Assembly (NCBI RefSeq): GCF_000775615.1 | Contig: NZ_AVPG01000017.1 | Span: 1-64,000 of the forward strand | Length of the DNA stretch: 64,000 bases | Origin: Pontibacillus litoralis JSM 072002 | GTDB taxonomy: Bacteria > Bacillota > Bacilli > Bacillales > BH030062 | Direction: 5' to 3' | Shown here: positions 38,234-46,605 of the stretch, one piece after another | Layout: each line of letters opens with the position of its first letter | Numbering within the stretch: position 1 is the first letter of the stretch | Program-made: the position numbers and the translations under genes | Notes under the pieces: model-generated | Database searches by the model: none | Told to the model about the DNA's origin: nothing | The model's input: the letters and a program-made list of their open reading frames with translations, nothing else

Positions 38234-38280
38234 TTAAAATTATTACAATCTATCCTTTTATTATTTTATAATAATTATTT
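38234..38280 (-). promoter_or_regulatory. Two Per/Fur-box-like sites upstream of fur
   Basis: TTAAAATTATTACAA (38234-38248) touches the fur -35 element, and TTATAATAATTATTT (38266-38280) lies 17 bases further upstream. Each matches 12 of the 14 defined positions of the PerR consensus TTATAATnATTATAA. In B. subtilis PerR represses fur, so this arrangement is expected; AT-richness lowers certainty. Confidence 0.5.
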
Positions 38281-38917
38281 AATTGTAAGCCAGTTGAATT
38301 ACTGCTTTTAATGCAATTGGTGATACATACGATTCTAAAATGGCTGCAACACTTACAACTGCAAGCAAAAAGAGAAATAAAACGCTATATTGAATAAATG
38401 GAGGCAGTAAAGGCTGCCTACTTCTCTTTGCAATAAGCTTTTGAATTAAACCAAATGAGAATATCATGCCTAGACTACCCGCTACAATGTAAACTGGAAT
38501 AATAATGAGATTTTGTGGTGCGATGGAAGCTGCTGCAGCTAACAATCCGTACCATCCCATTTGATTAACAAGAAACCCAACGGAAAAGCCGACCATAACC
38601 CCTTTCATAAAAATCAATACCCATATAACAGGCATACCAATAATCGATAGCCCTAATAAGAAAATAAACAATAAATATTTCAAATGGTAAAAGAAACTAC
38701 TTCTAAGCAAACTTTTGGAACTTGCAGCCGAATCATCGAGCATTTGTTGAAAAAATTGATCTAAATAAAAAAATAAATCTTCTTTTTGGATAAAGTTCAT
38801 ACTATTGACGATGATCGCACCAAACATAATGCCAATGAAAAATAATAAGCTGACGAACACATATATACTAGCATTTTCTTTTACATGCTGTGATAGCGCA
38901 TACCCTTTTCCATACAT
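38279..38917 (-). CDS. spoIIM: Stage II sporulation protein M
   Basis: A 212-residue membrane protein with about five helices, part of the SpoIIDMP peptidoglycan-degrading machine that drives engulfment of the forespore. The family block FIFLLGLSIIGMPVIWVLIFMKG and the QNLIIIPVYIVAGS helix are clear. It sits between fur and yqxK as in B. subtilis. It is made in the mother cell, where sigma-E drives it in B. subtilis. Its stop codon overlaps the distal Per-like site of fur. Confidence 0.95.
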   Translation of the reverse strand: MYGKGYALSQHVKENASIYVFVSLLFFIGIMFGAIIVNSMNFIQKEDLFFYLDQFFQQMLDDSAASSKSLLRSSFFYHLKYLLFIFLLGLSIIGMPVIWVLIFMKGVMVGFSVGFLVNQMGWYGLLAAAASIAPQNLIIIPVYIVAGSLGMIFSFGLIQKLIAKRSRQPLLPPFIQYSVLFLFLLAVVSVAAILESYVSPIALKAVIQLAYN

Positions 38918-39007
38918 ATATATCCTCCATTTCTATTCTTCTTTCTAGTAATACAAATCTATGAAGGATATATCGTAAATAGAACTTTGCACAGTGAAAG
39001 AAATTTG

Positions 39008-40171
39008 CTACATATTCAAACGACCATAGCGTCCTCCGCCTCCTGCTTCAATACTTAATTTGCCATTTCTATTAGCTATAATACATTGAGCAATGGTTGT
39101 CGAAACTACTTCCTCTAGTGTAGCTTGACTAGCATGATGAAGAACGTCCATTTCCGTACCAACATGCTGGATTAAAGCATTCAACGTTTTTGGTCCTATC
39201 TTCGGTATAAATTCTAAAGGCACTTGATAAATGTAAGGCGGGTGATGAGATTGCGATAAGTGGGTATGGTTCGTGAGCTCTTCTATTCGCTGGGCTACTC
39301 CCTTCACCGAATCACTAGACATACAATAGGAACACACTTCTGTCGCGTACATAGGTTGTAAACAATGGCGACATGTCGTTTGATAGTATTTGCCGAGCAG
39401 CGGGTTCATCCCGTAATTCGCTACCACTTTTCGATTATATTGTTGACGTAATGCCCACTTTACCTCTTGAAAAGTTGGGGCTTGTAACGCCATTTGTTGA
39501 TATTCCCGCGCTATTTTCGGTAAAGAATGGGCATCAGAATTCGATAAAAATGTATAACTTTGCAACTCTTCCAGTTCATTTGCCATAACGGTGTCTGCAC
39601 TAAGGCCAAGTTCCACAGCATCTATTCGTGCTGGATCAAGTACTTCTGATAAGGACTGCTTCACCCCTTTTCCGTATAAACTTTTGAACGGCGTGAAGAT
39701 ATGGGCAGGAACAAAGAGGCCACCTAGTGTATGTACTTTGTGTTGCAATAAGGTAGCCTCTCCGTAAAAACGTTGCGTGCTTAACGTTATGTTCGTGACA
39801 TGACGAGAAAGCCACACCGTAAATTGTTCCATCTTTGCTAAAGTTGGTAAATAGCAAAGCACATGCAGGGGACCTTGACAGCAATCATCATATAGTTCGA
39901 TTTCAGCACCTAGTAGCAGCGTCGTATTTTTATATCGAATCCCACCTTGCATAAGTTCTACCGCTTCTTCTCTTTCAATTAAATGGTGGATTTCTGCTTG
40001 TACTTCTGGTACTTGACAATCAATAATCCCTATTATATCGAGCCCTTTCCGCTCAGAAGCTTCTTCCATAATGTTCGTTAACGTCAATCGATCAGAGGCA
40101 GTAATCTTCACTGGTGCCCCGTACATCGTGCGCCCAATATGAATATGTAGGTCGATATAATATGTCTGCAT
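39008..40171 (-). CDS. yqxK: EndoQ-like PHP-domain nuclease (YqxK, TIGR00375 family)
   Basis: A 387-residue protein. A PHP metal-binding domain (DLHIHIGRT at residues 7-15, VPAHIFTPF, SNSDAHSLP) supplies the metal ligands. A Cys4 zinc finger follows (CRHCLQPM...CSYCM), then a helix-hairpin-helix (EFIPKIGPKTLNALIQHVG). This is the layout of endonuclease Q, which nicks DNA 5' of deaminated bases such as uracil or hypoxanthine. That activity is known for relatives; here it is inferred from architecture. It lies 1 base after nudF. Confidence 0.88.
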   Translation of the reverse strand: MQTYYIDLHIHIGRTMYGAPVKITASDRLTLTNIMEEASERKGLDIIGIIDCQVPEVQAEIHHLIEREEAVELMQGGIRYKNTTLLLGAEIELYDDCCQGPLHVLCYLPTLAKMEQFTVWLSRHVTNITLSTQRFYGEATLLQHKVHTLGGLFVPAHIFTPFKSLYGKGVKQSLSEVLDPARIDAVELGLSADTVMANELEELQSYTFLSNSDAHSLPKIAREYQQMALQAPTFQEVKWALRQQYNRKVVANYGMNPLLGKYYQTTCRHCLQPMYATEVCSYCMSSDSVKGVAQRIEELTNHTHLSQSHHPPYIYQVPLEFIPKIGPKTLNALIQHVGTEMDVLHHASQATLEEVVSTTIAQCIIANRNGKLSIEAGGGGRYGRLNM

Positions 40172-40172
40172 G

Positions 40173-40721
40173 TTATTTCACAATTCCTTTCCACCTTGCA
40201 TACATGATGGCATAAGCTGTTTTCGCATCCCAAATTCGGTTATCCTGCTCTAATTGCTCTGCCTCAGCAAGTGTTACCTCTACTAACTCAACAAATTCAT
40301 CGTCATCACCTGCACGTTTGTTTTCTACTACTGTAATGTTTTTAGCTACATATAAATGGATTACTTCATCAGCAAAACCAGGTGACGTTGCAAACGATGT
40401 AATGTATTGTAAGTCATTCGTCGTATATCCTGTTTCTTCTTCCAATTCTCGAAAAGCAGTTGTTCTAGGCTCTTCTCCACTTTCTAATTTACCAGCAGGA
40501 ATTTCAATAAGACTCCGCTCAAGCGCTTTACGGTACTGCTCTACTAACACCATTTTGCCATCTTCAGTGATTGGAATGATAGCTACTGCGCCAGGATGCT
40601 TCACAATTTCCCGCTTTGACGTATTTCCATCTGGTAATTGTACATCATCTACTTGTAAAGAAATCACTTTCCCTTGAAAAATGCGTTCGGTATGTAACGT
40701 TTTCTCTGCAAATTTATCCAC
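40173..40721 (-). CDS. nudF: ADP-ribose pyrophosphatase NudF (Nudix)
   Basis: A 182-residue Nudix hydrolase. The Nudix box is complete: GKLESGEEPRTTAFRELEEE with the following TG. A conserved upstream block (KHPGAVAIIPITEDGKMVLV) and a downstream ATSPGFADEVIHLYVA complete the family. It cleaves ADP-ribose to AMP and ribose 5-phosphate. It is followed by yqxK and is divergent from yqkF, as in B. subtilis. Confidence 0.95.
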   Translation of the reverse strand: MDKFAEKTLHTERIFQGKVISLQVDDVQLPDGNTSKREIVKHPGAVAIIPITEDGKMVLVEQYRKALERSLIEIPAGKLESGEEPRTTAFRELEEETGYTTNDLQYITSFATSPGFADEVIHLYVAKNITVVENKRAGDDDEFVELVEVTLAEAEQLEQDNRIWDAKTAYAIMYARWKGIVK

Positions 40722-40832
40722 TTGATTCCAGCTCCTTCTTAATTGTTCTGACGTTCATTGTATCACAAGGACACTAATATTTGAGAGTTTGCTACATGAG
40801 CTTTACAATAGTAAGTATCTCAAAAGGAAAGG

Positions 40833-41765
40833 ATGAAGCAGTTGAATAAACGTCGATTAGGTACATCCGACTTATTTATTTCTGAAATAGGACTAGGTTG
40901 TATGACATTAGGCACCAATGAACAACAAGCGACAGAAATTATTGATCGCGCTTTAGATGCAGGGATTAATTATATCGATACAGCTGACTTATATCAATTT
41001 GGCTTAAATGAGGAGATCGTTGGTAAAGCGTTGAAAGGGAAACGAGATCGAGTTGTGTTAGGCACAAAAGTAGGCAATCATGTTAATCGCGAGAAAGAGG
41101 AGTGGTTTTGGGACCCTTCAAAGGCACATATTAAAGCTGGGGTGAAAGAGAGCTTACGTCGCCTCCAAACCGATTACATTGATTTATATCAGTTGCACGG
41201 TGGAACGATAGACGATCCGATTGAAGAAACTATTGAAGCGTTTGAAGAACTTGTGCAAGAAGGAGTAATCCGTTACTACGGCATCTCTTCTATTCGTCCA
41301 AATGTTATACGAGAATACGTAAATAAATCAAATATCGTTAGCGTCATGATGCAATATAGCTTATTCGACCGCCGTCCTGAAGAAGAAATACTAGACTTAT
41401 TACATCAACACCACATTAGTGTACTAGCTCGCGGACCGTTAGCGAAAGGCATGCTAAGTGAAAATGGCTTGCAACAAGCAAAAAATAAAGCAGCTAATGG
41501 ATACCTTTCCTACACTTATGAAGAAATCGTACACATGATAGAGAATTTACAAAAACACGTATCAACACACCATTCCTTACAAGCGATTGCACTGCAATAT
41601 GTACTCGAGCACCCTGCCGTTGCATCAGCCATTTTTGGCGCAAGCTCTGTAGAACAATTAAAAAGCAATCTAGCTCTATTAGATGCAGCGCAAATTTCTA
41701 GTACCATGCATACGCAGCTCCAGCAAGAAACACGTCCGATTGTTTATCAACAGCACCGTTCATAA
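40833..41765 (+). CDS. yqkF: Aldo/keto reductase YqkF
   Basis: A 310-residue (beta/alpha)8 oxidoreductase using NADPH. Catalytic residues Asp (DTADLY) and Tyr (ADLYQFG), Lys (LGTKVG) and His (YQLHGGTIDD) of the tetrad are present. It is close to B. subtilis YqkF along its full length, including YYGISSIRPNVIREYV. Physiological substrate not known. A double AAAGGAAAGG ribosome site precedes the ATG. It is divergent from nudF and upstream of the toxin-antitoxin locus. Confidence 0.93.
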   Translation: MKQLNKRRLGTSDLFISEIGLGCMTLGTNEQQATEIIDRALDAGINYIDTADLYQFGLNEEIVGKALKGKRDRVVLGTKVGNHVNREKEEWFWDPSKAHIKAGVKESLRRLQTDYIDLYQLHGGTIDDPIEETIEAFEELVQEGVIRYYGISSIRPNVIREYVNKSNIVSVMMQYSLFDRRPEEEILDLLHQHHISVLARGPLAKGMLSENGLQQAKNKAANGYLSYTYEEIVHMIENLQKHVSTHHSLQAIALQYVLEHPAVASAIFGASSVEQLKSNLALLDAAQISSTMHTQLQQETRPIVYQQHRS

Positions 41766-41813
41766 TATGAGGATACGTACTATTTCTTTAAAGCGAAGCA
41801 GTCCATTTTCTGG

Positions 41814-41819
41814 TATACT
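41814..41819 (+). promoter_or_regulatory. Extended -10 promoter of the toxin gene
   Basis: TGGTATACT gives an extended -10 (TGn plus TATACT). A start of transcription near 41826 leaves a leader of about 55 bases before the toxin start codon. Confidence 0.5.
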
Positions 41820-41864
41820 ACATAGTGAGACGTGTTCATAAGTCGTAAAGGGTGGTCGGCTAAT

Positions 41865-41880
41865 CCCCTATGAAAGGGGG
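41865..41880 (+). promoter_or_regulatory. Hairpin masking the toxin ribosome site
   Basis: CCCCT (41865-41869) pairs with AGGGG (41875-41879), closing the Shine-Dalgarno sequence AAAGGGGG in a 5-base loop hairpin. Similar masking stems limit translation of type I toxins. Confidence 0.6.
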
Positions 41881-41882
41881 TG

Positions 41883-41996
41883 ATGCCTCTGGACGCTTAC
41901 CAAATGTTTGTGATTTTATTTTCGTTTGGAAGCTTTTTGGTTGGTTTGCTCGGTTTAGTTGTGAAATTAATTTCAGAGTTCACCAACAAAAAATAG
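41883..41996 (+). CDS. Type I toxin, holin-like peptide (TxpA/BsrE-like)
   Basis: A 37-residue peptide, MPLDAYQMFVILFSFGSF then LVGLLGLVVKLISEFTNKK. One hydrophobic helix (about 8-30) followed by a charged EFTNKK end is the hallmark of the small membrane toxins annotated as putative holin-like toxin in Firmicutes. It starts at ATG 41883 after AAAGGGGGTG; GTG at 41880 is also possible. It is too short for ordinary gene calling. An antisense RNA covers its 3' half. The peptide would damage the membrane if overproduced. Confidence 0.8.
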   Translation: MPLDAYQMFVILFSFGSFLVGLLGLVVKLISEFTNKK

Positions 41997-42034
41997 ACCT
42001 CCCTTACACTTGTTAACGCTTAAGGAGAGGTCTA
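41985..42034 (-). terminator. Terminator of the antisense antitoxin RNA
   Basis: On the minus strand a stem of TAGACCTC/GAGGTCTA type (41994-42008 with 42021-42034, one bulge) is followed by T6. It ends a transcript that overlaps the last codons of the toxin. Confidence 0.75.
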
Positions 42035-42131
42035 TCGCTTGTATGATGGGCCGATCCTCTTTATGAAGAGAACACGGACTCAAAGGGCGACCGCAGCTGC
42101 CACTGTGGTCGCTTTTATTTAGTTTAAATGC
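41988..42131 (-). ncRNA. Probable antisense RNA antitoxin (RatA-like)
   Basis: A minus-strand extended -10 element (TGATACAAT, hexamer 42138-42143) and the terminator ending near 41985 define an RNA of about 140 bases. It is complementary to the toxin mRNA from its last codons through the 3' untranslated part. This geometry matches txpA/ratA and bsrE/as-bsrE of B. subtilis. Ends are estimated from the motifs, not measured. Confidence 0.6.
42085..42120 (+). terminator. Terminator of the toxin mRNA
   Basis: A 10-bp stem (42087-42096 with 42103-42112, one G-T pair), 6-base loop and TTTTATTT on the plus strand. Confidence 0.85.
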
Positions 42132-42203
42132 ATTTTCATTGTATCATATTTCCCAAAAAGGAGCGAGTAAAACTATAGCAATTTCTTCCTCATCCTCGCA
42201 CAT

Positions 42204-42431
42204 TCACTTTTTAAACGACTTCCAATCCAAATCGCTATCATTTAATAGCTCTTCAAAGCTCTTATTCGCTTCTCTTCGCTTTCTTTTTTCAGCCTGGCGT
42301 CGCTCTTGTGCTTCTTCGCGTTCTTTTTCTTGCTGCTTTAGAGCAGACTTCTTCGCTTGTAGTTGCTTTACTACGTCATCCTGCAACCAGTCCTTTAGCG
42401 TTCCGTTCTCTCGTTCCTTTCCTTTATTCAA
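42204..42431 (-). CDS. yqkE: YqkE-family protein (DUF3886)
   Basis: A 75-residue, strongly charged, fully helical protein rich in Lys, Glu and Gln (about residues 20-60), a likely coiled coil. It ends in SFEELLNDSDLDWKSFKK, typical of YqkE. The start is TTG at 42431, inside the end of yqkB, with GGAGGAGAAATGG upstream. Function unknown. It is the last gene of mce-yqkB-yqkE. Confidence 0.82.
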   Translation of the reverse strand: MNKGKERENGTLKDWLQDDVVKQLQAKKSALKQQEKEREEAQERRQAEKRKRREANKSFEELLNDSDLDWKSFKK

Positions 42432-42762
42432 CCATTTCTCCTCCTTTTTTTATTGCACTCGAGGATATCGATGCATTTAACATTCCTTGATTGCTCTTTA
42501 ATTGAAATAACTTCCCATTCCAAGCTAATGTCATGCTCGGTTCAAAAAACACCTTCTGTTCACTATCTATGAAAACTTGGTACGTATCATTCTCCACTTC
42601 TTCATCTGAAGCTGTATGATGATTCGTAAAGTGGATTGTATTTATCCCGTTTACTCCACAACCACAACCATCTGTATCATAATATAATCTTAGTAATGGA
42701 AGATTTTCTGGTTGTATCGCTTGTAATTGTTGCTTCGCTTCATTGGTAATGTGCAATTTCAT
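42424..42762 (-). CDS. yqkB: HesB/IscA-like protein YqkB
   Basis: A 112-residue protein of the HesB-like fold (iron-sulfur cluster biosynthesis family in annotation). The start at 42762 (MKLHITNEAKQQL) follows AGGGAG. A CGCG motif near residue 33 is present, but the three Cys ligands typical of true IscA are not all found, so cluster binding is doubtful. It overlaps yqkE by 8 bases and follows mce by 5 bases. Confidence 0.85.
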   Translation of the reverse strand: MKLHITNEAKQQLQAIQPENLPLLRLYYDTDGCGCGVNGINTIHFTNHHTASDEEVENDTYQVFIDSEQKVFFEPSMTLAWNGKLFQLKSNQGMLNASISSSAIKKGGEMVE

Positions 42763-42767
42763 GTTCG

Positions 42768-43196
42768 TTACTCCCTTCCAATCGAATTGGGATAATCGCA
42801 ATATTCTATAATCGTTCCTTCTGTATCGGCCGGGTTTAAATAAATTAATCTTCTGCCGTGTTTATTTGTACGGAGTGTGTGAGGTAACGTGCGAACACCT
42901 TGTCGCTCTAACTGCGCCAATGCTTCATCTAAATCGTCCACTTGATACGCAACATGATGTACCCCTTTCCCTTTTTGTTTCAAGAATCTTGCGATGGGTG
43001 AAGTTGTATTATTCGTTGGTGCGAGCAATTCTGTCCGTGCTCCTTGTATATCCATAATTGCAATTTCGCTTTCCACCCCTTCTGCCTCACTACGATAGCG
43101 ATCCACCAGTGTTGCCCCTAATACTCGCTCATAAAAGTCAATACTTCCTTGTAAATCGCGTACTGCCACACCGATATGGTCTAGTATCTTATCCAT
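42768..43196 (-). CDS. mce: Methylmalonyl-CoA epimerase (glyoxalase fold)
   Basis: A 142-residue VOC-fold protein. The metal ligands include His in ILDHIGVAV, Glu or Gln in SEIAIMD, His in GVHHVAYQV and Glu in TEGTIIEYCD. It matches B. subtilis YqjC and interconverts (R)- and (S)-methylmalonyl-CoA. The start at 43196 follows TAGGAGAG. No propionyl-CoA carboxylase or mutase genes are adjacent, unlike B. subtilis where yqjD follows. The assignment could also cover a related VOC epimerase. Confidence 0.88.
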   Translation of the reverse strand: MDKILDHIGVAVRDLQGSIDFYERVLGATLVDRYRSEAEGVESEIAIMDIQGARTELLAPTNNTTSPIARFLKQKGKGVHHVAYQVDDLDEALAQLERQGVRTLPHTLRTNKHGRRLIYLNPADTEGTIIEYCDYPNSIGRE

Positions 43197-43241
43197 GTTC
43201 TCTCTCCTAGTCATCGTCATAATGAAATCATTTTACCACAT

Positions 43242-44516
43242 TTATTCCGCATAATGTCCACCAACTAGTTTACTGCGATGAAGAGCTGTCCCTGCTTCTG
43301 TATAAGAAACGGCTCGTAATAGTGCATCACTTCCATATTTATGCCGAATATGGTCCATAACGTAGCCAAGTTCGCGCTTTTTATCACGATTTGGTTCAAA
43401 TAAACTGAGCTGCATCCCTTCGTCCTCTGTTATATTTGATAACGCTATCGTCACTTTGCGCACGGTTTGCTGACGATAAAACGTATCCATCAACTGCATA
43501 CATACATCATATATTTCCGTTGTAATATTCGTCGGCACTTCAACCGATTTCGAACGATAGAAGCCACCGCCCCCTTCTCCTTTACTGTAACTTAAGCCGA
43601 AATGAATCGTACGACCTGCCTTTTTGTGCGAGCGTGCTCGTTTGGCCACCTCTTCACACATTTCTAATACGACATAACGCACTTCTTCTGGATTGTGGTA
43701 ATCTCGCATTAAAATTTGGCTCTTACCAAAGCTAATTTGCCCTTGCATAATCGGCGCACCTAATTCGGATAAATCTACGCCGTTAGCATGGTAATACAGT
43801 TGATTACCCATAACACCAAACAATTTCTCTAGTTGCTTTAACGAAAACTGGGCAAGCTGTCCCACATTAGTAATACCTAATCGATTCAAACGCTTCTCAA
43901 GTTGTGAACCGATCCCCCACATTTCCCTTAATGGAGCAACAGGCCATAACTTAGTAGGCACATCCGCATACGTCCACGTTGCGATTCCTTTCTTCTTAGC
44001 CTCTAAATCAAGACACAGCTTAGCTAAAAGCATATTCGGACCAATTCCAATTGCACAAGGAAGGTGAAACGTCTCTAACATTTCTTGCTGGATATGATGA
44101 GCAACCGCTTCAGCACTTCCCCATAGTTTCTCTGTTCCTGTAACATCTAGAAAGCTTTCATCGACACTATACGTATGAATCGCCTCTTTCGGCACGTAGC
44201 GATGAAAAAGCCTCGTAAGCTCGACAGAAACTTGCAAGTACATGTTCATTTGCGCCGACACGAGATGAATACGAGGGTCTTCTGGTATTTCAAATAATCT
44301 ACTTCCTGTGCGCACCCCAAAATCTTTTTTCATGGCCGGTGATGCTGCTAGCACGACGCTTCCAGGCCTATTTAAATCCGCGACAACAGCAATGTGGCTT
44401 GTAAGCGGATCTAGCCCCTTCACGATTGCTGCACAACTTGCATAAAAACTTTTCATATCGACACATAATATATTTCGATTAGGAAAGGAGCGATAATCAA
44501 TTACCGGATTCGCCAC
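43242..44516 (-). CDS. polYB: Y-family DNA polymerase PolYB (YqjW, UmuC-like)
   Basis: A 424-residue translesion polymerase. The start is GTG at 44516 (MANPVIDYRS) with GGAGGTGG 8 bases upstream. Catalytic residues are Asp20 (LCVDMKSFYASC) and the Asp-Glu of TYSVDESFLDVT. QLSLF near residue 385 is a probable sliding-clamp binding motif. It belongs to the UmuC/YqjW group rather than DinB. In B. subtilis the yqjW operon is part of the SOS response; no clear LexA box was found here. Confidence 0.92.
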   Translation of the reverse strand: MANPVIDYRSFPNRNILCVDMKSFYASCAAIVKGLDPLTSHIAVVADLNRPGSVVLAASPAMKKDFGVRTGSRLFEIPEDPRIHLVSAQMNMYLQVSVELTRLFHRYVPKEAIHTYSVDESFLDVTGTEKLWGSAEAVAHHIQQEMLETFHLPCAIGIGPNMLLAKLCLDLEAKKKGIATWTYADVPTKLWPVAPLREMWGIGSQLEKRLNRLGITNVGQLAQFSLKQLEKLFGVMGNQLYYHANGVDLSELGAPIMQGQISFGKSQILMRDYHNPEEVRYVVLEMCEEVAKRARSHKKAGRTIHFGLSYSKGEGGGGFYRSKSVEVPTNITTEIYDVCMQLMDTFYRQQTVRKVTIALSNITEDEGMQLSLFEPNRDKKRELGYVMDHIRHKYGSDALLRAVSYTEAGTALHRSKLVGGHYAE

Positions 44517-44614
44517 TATTTCTTCCACCTCCACAAAAACGAACAAGTGTTCTTTATTTATTATGTTCCTTATTCCCCCATTTATCAAGAGGGGATTGTT
44601 TCCATTTATGTATA

Positions 44615-44647
44615 CAAAAAGTACCCTCTCACAGTGGAAAGGGTACT
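44615..44647 (-). terminator. Terminator of yqjP-yqjQ
   Basis: An 8-bp perfect stem (44620-44627 with 44640-44647), loop of 12 bases, and T5 on the minus strand, after the yqjQ stop. Confidence 0.8.
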
Positions 44648-44652
44648 ATTCC

Positions 44653-45435
44653 TTACTTTCGAGCAAATTGTTTCCCTAATACTTTCTCCATTACACCTGG
44701 CATGAGTTGATACACTTTCGCACCTAACTCCATCCAACCTGGCATGTTTATTTCGCGCTTAGAAGTGAATAAATGCTTTACGACACGCTCGGCCACCTTA
44801 TCTGGGTCAAGCATATATCGTTCAACAGATTGCTGATATGTACCTTGAGGATCAGCCGTGTCAAAAAAATTCGTCCGCACTGGGCCGAGGTTTACAGCAG
44901 TGACGTGTACATGGTGAGGCTTCAATTCCATCCGTAAGGCATTCGTAAAGCCAAGCACTGCGTGTTTCGTAGATGCGTAGCCCGCGCTTTTCGGAGTTGC
45001 CATTTTTCCAGCTTGACTAGCGATGTGAACGATATGTCCTTCTCTTCGCTCCATCATGCTCGGCAGGACTTCCTTTACACATTGGATCAAGCCGAGTACA
45101 TTTACATCAAACATTGCTCGAAAATGTTTCATGTCCATGTCGTATACCGTTTCAAACATACCAAAGCCAGCATTATTAATAAGAGCGTCAATCGTACCAT
45201 GCTCCTGTATAATGATGCGAAATGTCTCTTGAATGGCTTGTACATCCGCTATATCACAAGCATATACGTAACTTTCTCCCGTAAGGGCATTTGCGATTTC
45301 TGCTAATTTCTCTCGTCTTCGAGCAAGTAAAATAGGGACGCCGCCTGCCTCGGCAACGTGCCAAGCGATACGCGCTCCTATCCCACTGGATGCACCTGTT
45401 ATAACTACTTTCTTTCCTGCTATCCTTTTTTGCAA
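44653..45435 (-). CDS. yqjQ: Short-chain dehydrogenase/reductase YqjQ
   Basis: A 260-residue classical SDR. The cofactor motif TGASSGIG is at residues 13-20, NNAGFGMF follows, and the catalytic Ser-Tyr-Lys set is HIASQAGKMATPKSAGYASTK. The start is TTG at 45435 with AGGTG upstream. B. subtilis yqjQ follows yqjP in the same order. Substrate unknown; a reductase acting on a small ketone or an acyl chain is possible. Confidence 0.9.
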   Translation of the reverse strand: MQKRIAGKKVVITGASSGIGARIAWHVAEAGGVPILLARRREKLAEIANALTGESYVYACDIADVQAIQETFRIIIQEHGTIDALINNAGFGMFETVYDMDMKHFRAMFDVNVLGLIQCVKEVLPSMMERREGHIVHIASQAGKMATPKSAGYASTKHAVLGFTNALRMELKPHHVHVTAVNLGPVRTNFFDTADPQGTYQQSVERYMLDPDKVAERVVKHLFTSKREINMPGWMELGAKVYQLMPGVMEKVLGKQFARK

Positions 45436-45450
45436 ACCTTCATCACCTAA

Positions 45451-46413
45451 CTACTTTGTGGAATAATAAAGAACACCTTGACGTATTTCTATTTCAACTT
45501 TGTCTATGGATTGTAAATAGTCTAATTGCCCGACAGTTTCTGATATCGTAAGACCAAATTCTTTTTCAATATGTTTCGGAAATAAACGTTGGCACACTTC
45601 AAAAGGACTAAGTGGCTTCTCTTCTAGCATCTGATACACTTTTTCTGCGCGCTGCTCTTGCTTTTCTAATCTAGTCTTGATGAGGTTGTGAGCATCTGAA
45701 AACACCGGTCCATGCCCAGGTAGTACTTTGTGGATTGGATAGCGCAAGCACTTTTCCATTGTTTTACGATAGGTTACTAACGGTTGAGGACGGGCATCAT
45801 CTGCATTTCGTGGTGGTTCTAACAAAGGATTAGAAGAAATGTAATAAAGCAAATGATCACCTGACAACATCGTCCCATCCTGTTCTCTAAAGAAAGATAA
45901 ATGACTCTCCGCATGACCAGGGGTTTCTAAAACCTTCCAATCCATATGCCCCGGTAACGAATCCCCTTCTTGTAGTGCCGCTGTTAACGTTCCCTTTGCT
46001 ACATACTTAAAGGGATCACGTAAATGTTTAAAAAAAGCACGGAAATCTTCGCTAACACCAAAGGATGCATATAAACCATGAAAAAACGAACGAAGTTGCT
46101 CTAAAAAGACTACATCATGTTGTAACCAAGGACGATTATCTTCATGACCATAAACACCTTGAATATTCAAAAAACGATCGACAAGCCCGATGTGATCAGG
46201 GTGGTGGTGGGTTAAAACAACTTGCTCAATATCACCTGTTTTGTAACCAATTCCTTTTAATCCACATTCAAGCGCTTGCCATGCCTCTTCCGTCTTAATA
46301 CCAGCATCTATAAGCGTTAACACGTCACCTTTTAATACATATACATGTACATCTCCTACTCCAAACGGGGTTGGAACGGTTAATTGGTGGATTGTATCTT
46401 TTGTATTAATCAT
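45451..46413 (-). CDS. yqjP: Metallo-beta-lactamase fold hydrolase YqjP
   Basis: A 320-residue protein. The metal signature THHHPDHIG (HxHxDH) is clear, with further His in TPGHAESHLS and a DHLLYY Asp. A C-terminal helical/winged domain (about 250-320) resembles the MBL-C-terminal extension of LACTB2-like hydrolases. The start at 46413 (MINTKDTI) follows TTGGAGG. A perfect TGAATGATCATTCA palindrome lies 17-30 bases upstream. Substrate unknown. Confidence 0.9.
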   Translation of the reverse strand: MINTKDTIHQLTVPTPFGVGDVHVYVLKGDVLTLIDAGIKTEEAWQALECGLKGIGYKTGDIEQVVLTHHHPDHIGLVDRFLNIQGVYGHEDNRPWLQHDVVFLEQLRSFFHGLYASFGVSEDFRAFFKHLRDPFKYVAKGTLTAALQEGDSLPGHMDWKVLETPGHAESHLSFFREQDGTMLSGDHLLYYISSNPLLEPPRNADDARPQPLVTYRKTMEKCLRYPIHKVLPGHGPVFSDAHNLIKTRLEKQEQRAEKVYQMLEEKPLSPFEVCQRLFPKHIEKEFGLTISETVGQLDYLQSIDKVEIEIRQGVLYYSTK

Positions 46414-46429
46414 ATAAGACCTCCAATAA

Positions 46430-46443
46430 TGAATGATCATTCA
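46430..46443. promoter_or_regulatory. TetR-type operator in the yqjP leader
   Basis: TGAATGATCATTCA is a perfect 14-bp palindrome. A minus-strand promoter (ATGACA, 17-base spacer, TACAAT) stands just upstream, so the palindrome covers the start of transcription. The half-site TGAATGA equals that of the B. subtilis FadR consensus, which has four bases between halves; here there are none. Confidence 0.6.
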
Positions 46444-46605
46444 GTTATGTATATTGTACCTGTTCCACCTGCATTTGTCATATACCAAGCACGATGACAT
46501 GAATCTATGCTTCCATACAGTGATGTTCACAGAACAATCTTCAAGCACAAAATAAAGATTGGACTATTCATTACCATTTGATCCCCATAGAGTTTTCAAC
46601 GTTTT

